64,000 nt of DNA from Turicibacter sanguinis (GTDB taxonomy: Bacteria > Bacillota_I > Bacilli_A > MOL361 > Turicibacteraceae), in the NCBI RefSeq assembly GCF_013046825.1, contig NZ_CP053187.1, forward strand, positions 2,142,001-2,206,000. The letters are read 5' to 3'. Shown here piece by piece: positions 52,553-60,686 of this stretch (within the stretch, counting starts at the first letter, position 1; every line of letters begins with the position of its first letter). A program made the translations under genes and the position numbers. The notes under the pieces are model-generated. The model was not told where the DNA came from, did no database searches, and saw nothing but the letters and a program-made list of their open reading frames with translations.

Positions 52553-53344
52553 GTGGGAATCAATCGCTTTAAACGATGGGTTTGGCAAGGTCGTTATCTT
52601 ATTTTTTGTATCGTTACAATGATAATGGTTGTTTGTTTTTTACGTACTAAAGGAACAAATTCACAAGAAAGTGGGATAGCTCCGTATCAAGAAGAAAGTG
52701 TCCAAGTTTTGAAAAAATTAGAGGAAGTGAGTGTGAGTGAAGTACTAGACATGATTGCAAATAAACAAGCTAAAGAGCCCGATAGATTAGAAATAAATCA
52801 AGAAGAATGTGATTTTAAACAATACTTTGCGTCTTCTGTTTTTATGGGAGACTCGATTGTTGAGGCCTTTACCGCGTATGATTATTTAGATCCTTCTTCT
52901 GTTGTAGCGAAAGTTGGACTTCGACTTGCAACAGCAGAGGAAGAAGTTCAAAAAGTCATTCGTTTAAGTCCTGATGAAGTCTTTTTACTTTTCGGTGCGA
53001 ATGATTTACTCGTCTATAAAACGGCGGATCAATACATTGAACGATATGAGGCCTTAATTCAAGAAATGAAACAGGCATTACCTCATTTAAAGGTTTATAT
53101 TGTGTCTATTTTTCCGATTCGAGAAGATATCGCCAAAAATATACCTGAGTTAAGTTTAGAACGTGTCACAGTTTTTAATGAGGCATTAAAGACATTATGT
53201 GAGGTGTCAGATTATCGTTTTTTAGATGTGGCTTCTTATGTGAGGGAAGACATGTATGAACCGGATGGAATTCATGTAAAATCGACGTTTTATCCGATTT
53301 GGATGCAAGTGATTAAAGCGTATAAGGAGGCAGAGCCAAAGTGA
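52553..53344 (+). CDS. Membrane-anchored SGNH/GDSL hydrolase
   Basis: A 263-residue protein with an N-terminal membrane anchor (about 14-32) and an SGNH fold: block I FMGDSIVEAF (Ser), block III FGANDLLVY (Asn) and block V EPDGIHV (Asp/His). It is the first gene of a four-gene set (SGNH, DUF4358, MBOAT, DHHW). In such sets it probably acts as an acetyl esterase or acetyltransferase on an extracellular polysaccharide, by analogy with PatB and AlgX. The GTG start follows AGGGGGG. It overlaps the next gene by four bases. Confidence 0.85.
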   Translation: MGINRFKRWVWQGRYLIFCIVTMIMVVCFLRTKGTNSQESGIAPYQEESVQVLKKLEEVSVSEVLDMIANKQAKEPDRLEINQEECDFKQYFASSVFMGDSIVEAFTAYDYLDPSSVVAKVGLRLATAEEEVQKVIRLSPDEVFLLFGANDLLVYKTADQYIERYEALIQEMKQALPHLKVYIVSIFPIREDIAKNIPELSLERVTVFNEALKTLCEVSDYRFLDVASYVREDMYEPDGIHVKSTFYPIWMQVIKAYKEAEPK

Positions 53345-53802
53345 TGAAAAAGTTAAGCATCTTGGTTTTAGGAAGCTTTATTTTAATCAGTATGTTAACA
53401 GGATGCGAGAAAGCAACCAATGTCTCACTAGAGCAGATTAAAGAGGCGCTACTCGTCGATGAAACGCGGGTTAAAGAGGTGGGGAGTAAGGAGTTAAGAC
53501 GGTTCATTGGAGTTAATCCAAATGAGATTTCGGGTTATGTTTATTACGTGTCGATTTCATCGATGGAAGTTGAAGAGATATTGGTTGTCGAGGTTAAAGA
53601 TCGTTCGCAACTTGAGGACATCGAGTCAATGGTTGAGGCTCGCGTTGAAAGTCAAATCAATCGTTTTAGCGGCTATAAGCCAGAAAATTGTAGCTTACTA
53701 GATAACTATGAGCTAAAAGTTCGAGGGAGTTATTTGTTTTTTGCGGTATCAAACGAAGTCGACACATACTGTGATGCCTTTTTGAATGCATTTAGGAAGT
53801 AG
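53341..53802 (+). CDS. DUF4358 lipoprotein
   Basis: A 153-residue lipoprotein: basic start MMKKLS, hydrophobic segment, lipobox LTGC (Cys about residue 22). The rest matches DUF4358, a small domain usually found with MBOAT/DHHW acetylation genes. Its GTG overlaps the stop of the SGNH gene; an ATG three bases later is also possible, with GGAGG upstream. It probably acts on the outer face of the membrane with the neighbouring enzymes; the role is inferred from linkage. Confidence 0.82.
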   Translation: MMKKLSILVLGSFILISMLTGCEKATNVSLEQIKEALLVDETRVKEVGSKELRRFIGVNPNEISGYVYYVSISSMEVEEILVVEVKDRSQLEDIESMVEARVESQINRFSGYKPENCSLLDNYELKVRGSYLFFAVSNEVDTYCDAFLNAFRK

Positions 53803-53813
53803 GGTGAGAATCA

Positions 53814-55202
53814 ATGGTTTTTAGTAGCTTGTTTTTCATGTTTGTCTTTTTTCCTATCGTGTTTCTGGCTTATTTTTTGATGCCAAGACGGGGACGAAAT
53901 CTCGTTTTATTAATCGCAAGTTTAGTATTTTATGCGTGGGGAGAGCCAAAATATATCGTCTTGATGCTTTTATCCATTGTTGTTAATTACGTGTTGGTTC
54001 TTTTGATGGAAAAAAATCCGAATCAAAAAAAAATCTTATTTATGGTGGCACTTCTTTTTAATTTAGGGTTACTTGGATTTTTTAAATACTATGATTTTTT
54101 CATTGAAAATGTTAATTACCTCTTTCATTTAAGCTTAGAGGGTCAACATATCCCGCTTCCGATTGGAATTTCATTTTACACGTTTCAAATTTTATCGTAT
54201 GTTATTGATGCATATACTGGAAAAACTAAAGCGCAACAAAATATTATTTCATTCGCCTTGTATGTCACGATGTTTCCACAACTTGTAGCGGGACCGATTG
54301 TCAAATACACTGACATCCAAATTCAATTAAGCGAACGTCAGGAGAGTTTTGAAAAGATTGGATTAGGTGCGGAGCGCTTTATCGCAGGTCTTGCTAAAAA
54401 GGTGTTGCTTGCGAATACTATTGGGTATTTATTTACAACGATTCAAGAGATGGAATTTGGTAGTTTGTCAGTCCTAACGGCATGGCTTGGTATGATTGCT
54501 TTTACATTACAAATTTACTTTGATTTTAGTGGATATTCAGATATGGCGATCGGTCTTGGAAAAATGTTTGGCTTCGATTTTTTAGAAAATTTTAATGATC
54601 CGTATATTTCAAAAAGTGTCACGGAGTTTTGGCGACGTTGGCACATGTCACTGGGAGGGTGGTTTCGAGAATATGTTTATATTCCACTTGGAGGAAATCG
54701 ATTAGGAATAAAAAAACAAATCAGGAATTTACTGATTGTATGGTTATTAACTGGACTTTGGCATGGAGCGAGTTGGAATTTTGTGATATGGGGCGTTTAT
54801 TATGGCGTCTTGCTTTTTATTGAAAAAATCATCTTAAAGCAATGGCTTGAAAAATGGCCTTCATGGTTAAGACATGCGTATACATTAATCCTTGTGAGCA
54901 TAGGTTGGACGTTTTTTAGTATTGAAAATCTAGGGGACGCCTTTTCTTATTTAAAGGTGATGTTTGGATTTTCAGGACACGCGTTGTATGATAAAACGTC
55001 GATGTATTATTTGATGAGTTATGGCCTCTTATTGATTCTAGGAGTTATTTGTTCGACGCCACTTTTAAAACAGATTCAAATGACCTTAAAAAGCACCAAG
55101 TGGGGTGGATTACTGCTAGTGGTGCAAGTCACGCTCCTTCTTTTAAGTACGGCTTATTTGGTGACAACGACGTATAATCCATTTCTATATTTCAGATTTT
55201 AG
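53814..55202 (+). CDS. MBOAT-family O-acyltransferase (AlgI/PatA-like)
   Basis: A 462-residue polytopic protein with about 11 membrane segments. The MBOAT signature is clear: WRRWHMSLGGWFREYVYIPLGG followed by GLWHGASWNFVIWG with the catalytic His. It should carry acetyl groups across the membrane from cytoplasmic acetyl-CoA to extracellular acceptors, as AlgI does for alginate and PatA for peptidoglycan. Overlap-free but only 11 bases from the genes on each side, so operon membership is clear. Confidence 0.92.
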   Translation: MVFSSLFFMFVFFPIVFLAYFLMPRRGRNLVLLIASLVFYAWGEPKYIVLMLLSIVVNYVLVLLMEKNPNQKKILFMVALLFNLGLLGFFKYYDFFIENVNYLFHLSLEGQHIPLPIGISFYTFQILSYVIDAYTGKTKAQQNIISFALYVTMFPQLVAGPIVKYTDIQIQLSERQESFEKIGLGAERFIAGLAKKVLLANTIGYLFTTIQEMEFGSLSVLTAWLGMIAFTLQIYFDFSGYSDMAIGLGKMFGFDFLENFNDPYISKSVTEFWRRWHMSLGGWFREYVYIPLGGNRLGIKKQIRNLLIVWLLTGLWHGASWNFVIWGVYYGVLLFIEKIILKQWLEKWPSWLRHAYTLILVSIGWTFFSIENLGDAFSYLKVMFGFSGHALYDKTSMYYLMSYGLLLILGVICSTPLLKQIQMTLKSTKWGGLLLVVQVTLLLLSTAYLVTTTYNPFLYFRF

Positions 55203-55213
55203 GAGATGAGCTC

Positions 55214-56338
55214 ATGAGGAAAGGGATGTATTGGAGTAGTTTAGCGTGTGTGTGGGTGATTTTTATTTTTGTGTTTTTTACGTTGAATTTATTAAGTGAT
55301 AATGTAGCATTTTCAGAAATGGAGAACCGGAGCTTAGCACAAAAACCAACGTTTAAATGGGATCGGGTGCTAGAAGGTCGTTATAGCAGTAAATATGAAA
55401 AATATGTAAACGATCAGTTTTTTGGGCGAGATGCTTGGGTCCAAATGAAGTCTCAAACCGATTTGTTACTTGGACAAAAGGAGAATAATGGTGTCTACTT
55501 TGGATCTGATGATTATTTAATAGAGGCTTTTCATCCCGCTTCAGAGGAGATTCTTAATCAAAATCTGATAGCGATTAATGATTTTTCTAAGGAGTTAAAA
55601 ACGTCTTTTTTAATGGTTCCCAATGCGGTCTATGTGTTAAGTGACAAACTTCCAAGAGAGGCACCGGTTATCGATCAACAGGCGTCTATTTTAAATTTTG
55701 CGAGTCAGTTAAGAGAGGATATCTTATTTGTAAATGCTACTGAAGCATTGAAATCGCATAAAGAAGAAGCGATTTACTATAAGAATGATCACCACTGGTC
55801 AACTCTTGGTGCCTACTATACATTTTTACAGTTGGCAAAGAGTTTGGATTTAGAAGTGGATTTGGACTATCATGTTTTGACGGTCACGGAGTCATTTGAT
55901 GGAACGTTGAGTGCGAAAAGTGGATTTGAAGCGAGAAGTTTAGATACGATTGAGGTGTATTTACCACAAACGGATGTTTTGTATGTCGTAACGTATGTAG
56001 AAGAACAGCAAAAAAGCACTACGGTTTATCAAACAGAGGCGTTAGAGGGAAGAGATAAATACACTGTTTTTTTAGGTGGCAATCATTCGCTAGTTAAAAT
56101 TCAAACGACCTCTTCAAGTGAGAATCGGTTGCTAGTCCTTAAAGATTCTTATGCCAATGCCTTGATTCCTTTTTTGATTCCGTATTATGATGAGATTTTA
56201 GTGGTGGATCCGCGTTATTATTTTGATGATTTAGAGGCACTCATTGAAAAGGAAAAGATTAATGAATTGTTATATGTCTATAATGCGAATACTTTTTTTA
56301 GCGATAATTCTTTGAATTTAGTCTTAAATAATGACTAA
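55214..56338 (+). CDS. DHHW-motif protein (AlgJ/AlgX-like acetyl transfer partner)
   Basis: A 374-residue protein with one N-terminal membrane segment (about 8-28) and an extracytoplasmic SGNH-like domain. The NDHHWSTLGAYYTF motif (about residues 192-205) defines the DHHW family; VLKDSYANALIPFL is the likely Ser block. It works with the MBOAT protein in O-acetylation of surface polymers. RBS AGGAGATGAG before ATG 55214. No terminator of quality follows until 57243. Confidence 0.87.
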   Translation: MRKGMYWSSLACVWVIFIFVFFTLNLLSDNVAFSEMENRSLAQKPTFKWDRVLEGRYSSKYEKYVNDQFFGRDAWVQMKSQTDLLLGQKENNGVYFGSDDYLIEAFHPASEEILNQNLIAINDFSKELKTSFLMVPNAVYVLSDKLPREAPVIDQQASILNFASQLREDILFVNATEALKSHKEEAIYYKNDHHWSTLGAYYTFLQLAKSLDLEVDLDYHVLTVTESFDGTLSAKSGFEARSLDTIEVYLPQTDVLYVVTYVEEQQKSTTVYQTEALEGRDKYTVFLGGNHSLVKIQTTSSSENRLLVLKDSYANALIPFLIPYYDEILVVDPRYYFDDLEALIEKEKINELLYVYNANTFFSDNSLNLVLNND

Positions 56339-56441
56339 AAAAAGCAGAGCAAAAAAGAGACATTGGCAAAACGCCCATTCCTCTATTGTGCTTTTCGCAT
56401 ATATAAATAGTGGGCACTTATTAAAATAGAGGAGTGATAGA

Positions 56442-57236
56442 ATGCCTTATATTGTAGTGGATGCAGGACATGGTGGACATGATAAAGGAGCTCATTATCA
56501 TGGGTATAATGAAAAAGATATTACCTTAACAGTGGCAACCAAAGTAACAGCTCGCTTAAGAGAGCTTGGATTTAAGGTGACACAGTTACGAACAGATGAT
56601 ACATATGTTGGAAATGCCTCAGCCAGAGGACGCGAAATTGCTGAATTACAACCTAATTTAGCGATTAGTATTCATGTTAATAGCGCAGGTGGTGGAGGGG
56701 AATCAAGTGGAGCGGAGATCTATACCCCACTTAAAGAAGATAGTGCACGTTTTGAATATTATTTAAAACAAGAATTAAGTCGTTTAAATAATTTCCGTGC
56801 GATTTATTCAAAAGCCTATACAGGTGAGCTTTATGAACGATTTATTGATCCTGAAACCTTAAGATATACACAAACGTATAATTATACGGATTATTATGGA
56901 ATTATCCGTGAATCTTGGCGTGGAGGTGTTTCAACGGATATTATTGAAATGTTTTATTTAGATAATGAAGCGGATTTATATACGTTCTTAAATCAAGAAG
57001 ATGCTTATGTTGAAGCAATTGTTGTCTCATTATGTAAAGCGTTTAATGTAGATTATGAACGTGGAGGACTACGAACAGAAGAATCAGACTTAGTGAAAGA
57101 AACGAAAAAAGAAACCTATTATCGTGTGATTTGTGGTTCTTATTCAAGCTTAAATGATGCGAAACAAGTTCAACAAAATTTAGTGAATCAAAATTATTCA
57201 GGGGTATGGATTCAACCGGTTGAAATGAAACGTTAA
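56442..57236 (+). CDS. N-acetylmuramoyl-L-alanine amidase with SPOR domain
   Basis: A 264-residue protein: an Amidase_3 catalytic domain (residues 1-205; zinc ligands in VVDAGHGGHDKG, an internal Glu, and SIHVNSAG) and a C-terminal SPOR-like domain (about 222-262, YYRVICGSYSSLNDAKQVQQ). It has no signal peptide, which fits either a holin-dependent endolysin or a mother-cell lytic enzyme in sporulation. It cuts the MurNAc-L-Ala bond. The upstream 100 bases separate it from the acetylation genes. GAGGAGTG precedes ATG. Confidence 0.9.
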   Translation: MPYIVVDAGHGGHDKGAHYHGYNEKDITLTVATKVTARLRELGFKVTQLRTDDTYVGNASARGREIAELQPNLAISIHVNSAGGGGESSGAEIYTPLKEDSARFEYYLKQELSRLNNFRAIYSKAYTGELYERFIDPETLRYTQTYNYTDYYGIIRESWRGGVSTDIIEMFYLDNEADLYTFLNQEDAYVEAIVVSLCKAFNVDYERGGLRTEESDLVKETKKETYYRVICGSYSSLNDAKQVQQNLVNQNYSGVWIQPVEMKR

Positions 57237-57242
57237 CGAAAT

Positions 57243-57273
57243 GAAAAGGTAAGATTCTCTTACCTTTTTTTTT
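57243..57273 (+). terminator. Terminator of the amidase gene
   Basis: AAAAGGTAAGA / TCTTACCTTTT with a three-base loop and nine T. Confidence 0.92.
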
Positions 57274-57318
57274 ATGTTATCATAAATTTAACGAGGTGAA
57301 TCAGGAGCGTTTTACATG

Positions 57319-57927
57319 TGTTAAATGGAAGGATGCAGTTTAATGAATTTAAGTGAGCGAATCGGATGAAACCAGGAGAGGGATATGTTTTATTTAATCA
57401 AGCAATGTATGTGAAAGGGAAAAGCTATTATCTTTTCTGAATCATCTAGTTAAACTCGAATTAAAGCGTGAAAAATCACCTCAAAAGAATATTAAGCTAT
57501 TGTCCTACAGTTGTTCATTCCATTAGTGATAAATTTATTTAGTCAAATCAGATTTTATTTTAAACACGATCTGTTTGGTCAACTGAATCAGTTGAGATTA
57601 ATTGCTCTTTTAGAATAGATTAACTTTCAAGGAATGATTTCTCTAAAAGCTCAAGGCTAAAGGAAACGGGCGCTTTAATTTACTATCGTCAGTTCGTTTG
57701 TCAAAGGAAATGAAAAGTCTTTTTATCAAAAAGAAGCGGTGATTCAATGTTTGAGTTACGTTGAAGAAGGATAAAAAATTAAGGCTTACATCAAGTTAAA
57801 CCCCAATAAGAGCAAAGAGGACTTGATCTTGTCCTTGGTGAAACAAGGTGAAGCTGATGGACTGCGTTAATTGATGAAGGTCGAAAAAAATAAAGAAAAG
57901 GTTAGCAAGGATGGGGAAGCAACATGA
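57319..57927 (+). pseudogene. Decayed gene upstream of the YgjP-like peptidase
   Basis: Several in-phase fragments lie in order. Frame 57319 onward reads GRMQFNEFK, a TGA, then ANRMKPGEGYVLFNQAMYVK and a second TGA near 57438. A shifted frame reads NHLVKLELKREKSPQKNIKL and stops. The last part, from about 57694, reads SFVKGNEKSFYQKEAVIQCL and continues with two in-frame TAA codons to a TGA at 57925-57927. That TGA overlaps the ATG of the next gene, as a once-coupled gene would. I do not recognise the family. Fragments with sense codon bias argue against chance. Confidence 0.6.
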
Positions 57928-58583
57928 AATTACAATTCGAGACGTTTGAAGTTTTACTTGAACGTAAAAATATTAAAAATATGTACTTAAAAATTAGACC
58001 AAGTGGTGAAATTGTCGTGACGGCGAATTCGAAGATGGAACTTTCGTTTATTAAAGACTTTATTTTATCTAAAGAAACTTGGATCCATCAAAAGCTGCAG
58101 CAGATAGCGAATACTTCAACGGTTCTGTCAAAAGATGAGATTCGTTATTTGGGGCAGACATTAAAAAAGCGTCGATTGGCTTCTAATCACACGTGTTTTT
58201 CAATTGAGGCAGATAGTTTACGACAAGAAATGCCGCCAAGTGTCAGCGAAGAGAGGGCTGAACGGTTATGTGAGGCGTGGCTTCAAAAGCAGTTAGAAGC
58301 GTTAATTCATCAATATATGAGAAAGTATTGGCGATATTTTGAGCAGTCAGGAATTCGGCCTGTTGAAGTGAAATATCGTCAAATGACATCAACATGGGGT
58401 GTTTGCCGTCCTGTTAGAGGGAGTATTACGTTTAATAAGCGTTTGATCCATGAGAAAGAGACGTTTATTGAATATGTGGTGGTTCACGAATTATGCCATT
58501 TGATTCATCCTAATCATAGTACGAAGTTTTATGAGTTAGTCGCTTGTTTATTACCTCAGTGGAAAGTATATGCTAAAAAATAA
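57924..58583 (+). CDS. YgjP-like M48/DUF45 metallopeptidase domain protein
   Basis: A 219-residue protein of the YgjP/DUF45 (SprT-like) family. The zinc motif VVHELCHLIHPNHSTKFYELV has HExxH with a third His and is complete. Family members are cytoplasmic and lack proven substrates; they often accompany DNA restriction or repair genes. The N-terminal YLKIRPSGEIVVTA is typical. The ATG overlaps the end of the decayed gene before it. Confidence 0.87.
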   Translation: MKLQFETFEVLLERKNIKNMYLKIRPSGEIVVTANSKMELSFIKDFILSKETWIHQKLQQIANTSTVLSKDEIRYLGQTLKKRRLASNHTCFSIEADSLRQEMPPSVSEERAERLCEAWLQKQLEALIHQYMRKYWRYFEQSGIRPVEVKYRQMTSTWGVCRPVRGSITFNKRLIHEKETFIEYVVVHELCHLIHPNHSTKFYELVACLLPQWKVYAKK

Positions 58584-58623
58584 TTTTTCAAAAAAAACAG
58601 TAAACTTTTCCATAAAATGGTAA

Positions 58624-58629
58624 TATAAT
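58624..58629 (+). promoter_or_regulatory. -10 box of the amtB leader
   Basis: TATAAT, 13 bases before the first hairpin of the amtB leader. The -35 is weak. Confidence 0.45.
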
Positions 58630-58636
58630 GAGGTAT

Positions 58637-58703
58637 AGACAAAGAGGTCTTAGATAAAAGATAAAAGGTGGACAAAGGCGTTCTCAAAAGAGGACGCCTT
58701 TTT
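58637..58703 (+). promoter_or_regulatory. ANTAR-type antitermination leader of amtB (candidate)
   Basis: Hairpin P1: AGAC (58637-58640), loop AAAGAG, GTCT (58647-58650). Hairpin P2: GGAC (58670-58673), loop AAAGGC, GTTC (58680-58683). Both loops are six bases with A at position 1 and G at position 4, the rule for ANTAR-protein RNA targets. P2 uses bases that form the 5' arm of the terminator at 58674-58703, so binding to P1/P2 would prevent termination. Such leaders are known in Firmicutes nitrogen genes under EutV/AmiR-type regulators. The regulator gene is not in the window. Confidence 0.7.
58674..58703 (+). terminator. Leader terminator (attenuator) of amtB
   Basis: 12-bp stem AAAGGCGTTCTC / GAGGACGCCTTT with an AAAA loop and five T, located about 90 bases before the amtB start and inside its transcript leader. 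Confidence 0.88.
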
Positions 58704-58790
58704 GATTTTCTTCTGACGTCAAAGAACAATCGTAACTCACCCCATTTCGTTAAAGAAAACAGTTTTTTAAAAATTGAGGAGGGAATGAAT

Positions 58791-60047
58791 ATGACGATTG
58801 ATTTAAGTGTAGTGATTGATACGCTATGGATGGTCATAGCATCCATTTTAGTGTTTTCGATGCAAGCTGGTTTTGCTTTAGTAGAAAGTGGATTTACACG
58901 GTCTAAAAATGCCGCCAACATTATGATGAAAAACTTTATGGATTATTCCATTGGAACGATTATTTTCTTTATTGTTGGGTTTTCACTTATGTTCCATGGT
59001 AGTGTTGCCGGTTTATTTGGTATTCCGGATTTATGTGTAAGTGGTGATTATACCTCTTTAGGATTGATAGTTCCGCTACTTGCTTTCGTCTTTTTCCAAA
59101 GTGTGTTTTGCTCAACTTCAGTGACGATTGTTTCAGGAGCCGTAGCTGAACGAATGAAATTTTCAAGCTATCTGATTTTTAGTTCCTTGATGACGGCTAT
59201 TATTTATCCGATTAGTGGTCACTGGGTTTGGGGTGGCGGTTGGTTAGCACAACTTGGATTTCATGATTTCGCTGGTTCATCAGTTGTCCATGCGCTAGGT
59301 GGATTTGCCGCTCTTGCTGGTATTATATTGCCTGGAGCTCGGCGTGGAAAATTTAATCAAGATGGGAGTTCAAATACTATTCATGGTCATAGCCTAACAA
59401 TGGCTGCTCTTGGTGTTTTTATTTTATGGATTGGATGGTTTGGATTTAATGCAGGTTCAACATTAACTGCGAGCGATCCATGGGCCATTGCTCATGTTGT
59501 CATGACCACCAATTTAGCACCAGCAGCGGCGGCTGTTACAACGTTGATGATGTCATGGTTCAAAGGCAAACCAAGTGTGGGAGCGGCATTAAATGGTTCA
59601 TTGGCTGGATTAGTCGCTATCACGGCAGGTTGTGATTTAGTTTCACCACTAGGAGCGATTGCGATTGGGGTCATTGCCGGAATGGTTATGATGTTTGGAA
59701 ATGATTTATTAGAGCGAAAATTTAAACTTGATGATGCAGTAGGGGCAATTCCTGTTCACGGTTTTTGTGGGGTTGTCGGAACAATTTTGACTGGACTATT
59801 TAGTACAAGCAACGGCTTGTTTTATACCGGAAGCTTTAGCTTTTTAGGAATTCAAATAATAGGTGCCTTCGTGATTGCTTTGTGGGGATTTGTCATGGGA
59901 TATCTTCTACTAGCTCTTTTGAAAAAAATCAGTGGAATACGGGTAAGTGCAACAGAGGAAGAGAATGGATTGGATTTATCTGAACATGCTGAATCTGCTT
60001 ACGGTGAATTTTTACTCAAAGAAGATGTCAAAACATCTGAAAACTAA
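58791..60047 (+). CDS. amtB: Ammonium transporter AmtB
   Basis: A 418-residue Amt/MEP/Rh-family channel with 11 membrane segments. Both conserved channel histidines are visible, in GHSLTMAALGVFILW and in IPVHGFCGVVGTI, with FGFNAGST and GHWVWGGGWL. It takes up ammonium. ATG 58791 has GAGGAGGG seven bases upstream; the ATG at 58785 is too near this site. A glnK (PII) gene usually follows but is absent here. The acidic C-terminal tail (about 25 residues) is long. Confidence 0.94.
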   Translation: MTIDLSVVIDTLWMVIASILVFSMQAGFALVESGFTRSKNAANIMMKNFMDYSIGTIIFFIVGFSLMFHGSVAGLFGIPDLCVSGDYTSLGLIVPLLAFVFFQSVFCSTSVTIVSGAVAERMKFSSYLIFSSLMTAIIYPISGHWVWGGGWLAQLGFHDFAGSSVVHALGGFAALAGIILPGARRGKFNQDGSSNTIHGHSLTMAALGVFILWIGWFGFNAGSTLTASDPWAIAHVVMTTNLAPAAAAVTTLMMSWFKGKPSVGAALNGSLAGLVAITAGCDLVSPLGAIAIGVIAGMVMMFGNDLLERKFKLDDAVGAIPVHGFCGVVGTILTGLFSTSNGLFYTGSFSFLGIQIIGAFVIALWGFVMGYLLLALLKKISGIRVSATEEENGLDLSEHAESAYGEFLLKEDVKTSEN

Positions 60048-60048
60048 A

Positions 60049-60085
60049 AAAACACCCTAGCTCTGAATTGAACTAGGGTGTTTAA
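60049..60085 (+). terminator. Terminator of amtB
   Basis: AAACACCCTAG / CTAGGGTGTTT with a 12-base loop; T-run is short. Confidence 0.75.
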
Positions 60086-60401
60086 CTATCAAAAAGGAGG
60101 CCAATAGGCCTCATGAAAAGTAAATAAATTTGGGGTAAATTTATTGGTTCTCTGGAAAAGAGAGTAAACTAGATTGGTTCATCTAATTTTCAAAATATAG
60201 AAAAGAACAGCCATTCAAGTGGCTTGTTTCAATAATAACATATTTTTCCTTAAAATGAAAGTGTTTTTGGATAAAAATGTAATAAAAAGCCAATAAATGT
60301 AATAAAATGTTATCTAAAAGAGGTGCAATTCTTTCTAAACTCTAAAATAGAGGATTTAATTGAAAGGGGAGTGAAATTGTAAAGAAAGGAAGCAAGTGAA
60401 G
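60086..60401. other. Intergenic region after amtB
   Basis: About 300 bases without a gene. A hairpin GAGGCC / GGCCTC with an AATA loop lies at about 60096-60111 without a T-run. The rest is AT-rich. Confidence 0.4.
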
Positions 60402-60467
60402 ATGAGATCAATGCGTTTAAATAGTGTTAGCTATCTTATTTTAGTTGGAACTCGTTTAGTTGTTTAA
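60402..60467 (+). other. Possible 21-residue peptide gene in a small transcript
   Basis: ATG 60402 to TAA 60467 would encode MRSMRLNSVSYLILVGTRLVV, with AAGGAAG about ten bases upstream. A 9-bp hairpin, CGTTTAGTT (60453-60461) / AACTAAACG (60474-60482), covers the end of the frame, and a good terminator follows at 60536. The unit could be a small membrane peptide, a leader peptide or an sRNA; coding is not proven. Confidence 0.35.
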
Positions 60468-60535
60468 TGAAAAAACTAAACGACCTAGCGTAAATAAATA
60501 ATATGACTATTTATGAAACCTTGTTAAAGGATTAG

Positions 60536-60570
60536 AAAAAAGAAGTGTTCTCTCGGACACTTCTTTTTTT
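60536..60570 (+). terminator. Intrinsic terminator
   Basis: AAAAAAGAAGTGTTC / GGACACTTCTTTTTTT with a four-base loop (TCTC, last pairs include a wobble). It ends the small unit before the SOS-type promoter. Confidence 0.92.
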
Positions 60571-60601
60571 CGGAGTTTTAATGGTATATTTTTTCACAAT
60601 C

Positions 60602-60670
60602 CGAACAAAAGTTTAGTTTTCATTGACACAAAAGGTAAATCTTATGCTATACTATAACAAACAAACGTTC
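60602..60670 (+). promoter_or_regulatory. SOS-type promoter with two LexA-like boxes
   Basis: A promoter TTGACA (60623-60628) / TGC-TATACT (60648-60653, 19-base spacer) is framed by CGAAC-AAAA-GTTTA (60602-60615) and ACAAC-AAAC-GTTCG (60657-60670). The Firmicutes LexA (DinR) site is CGAAC-RNRY-GTTYC; each box has one perfect or near-perfect half. Control by LexA fits the downstream Y-family polymerase. Confidence 0.6.
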
Positions 60671-60686
60671 GAAAGAAGTGGTAAGA

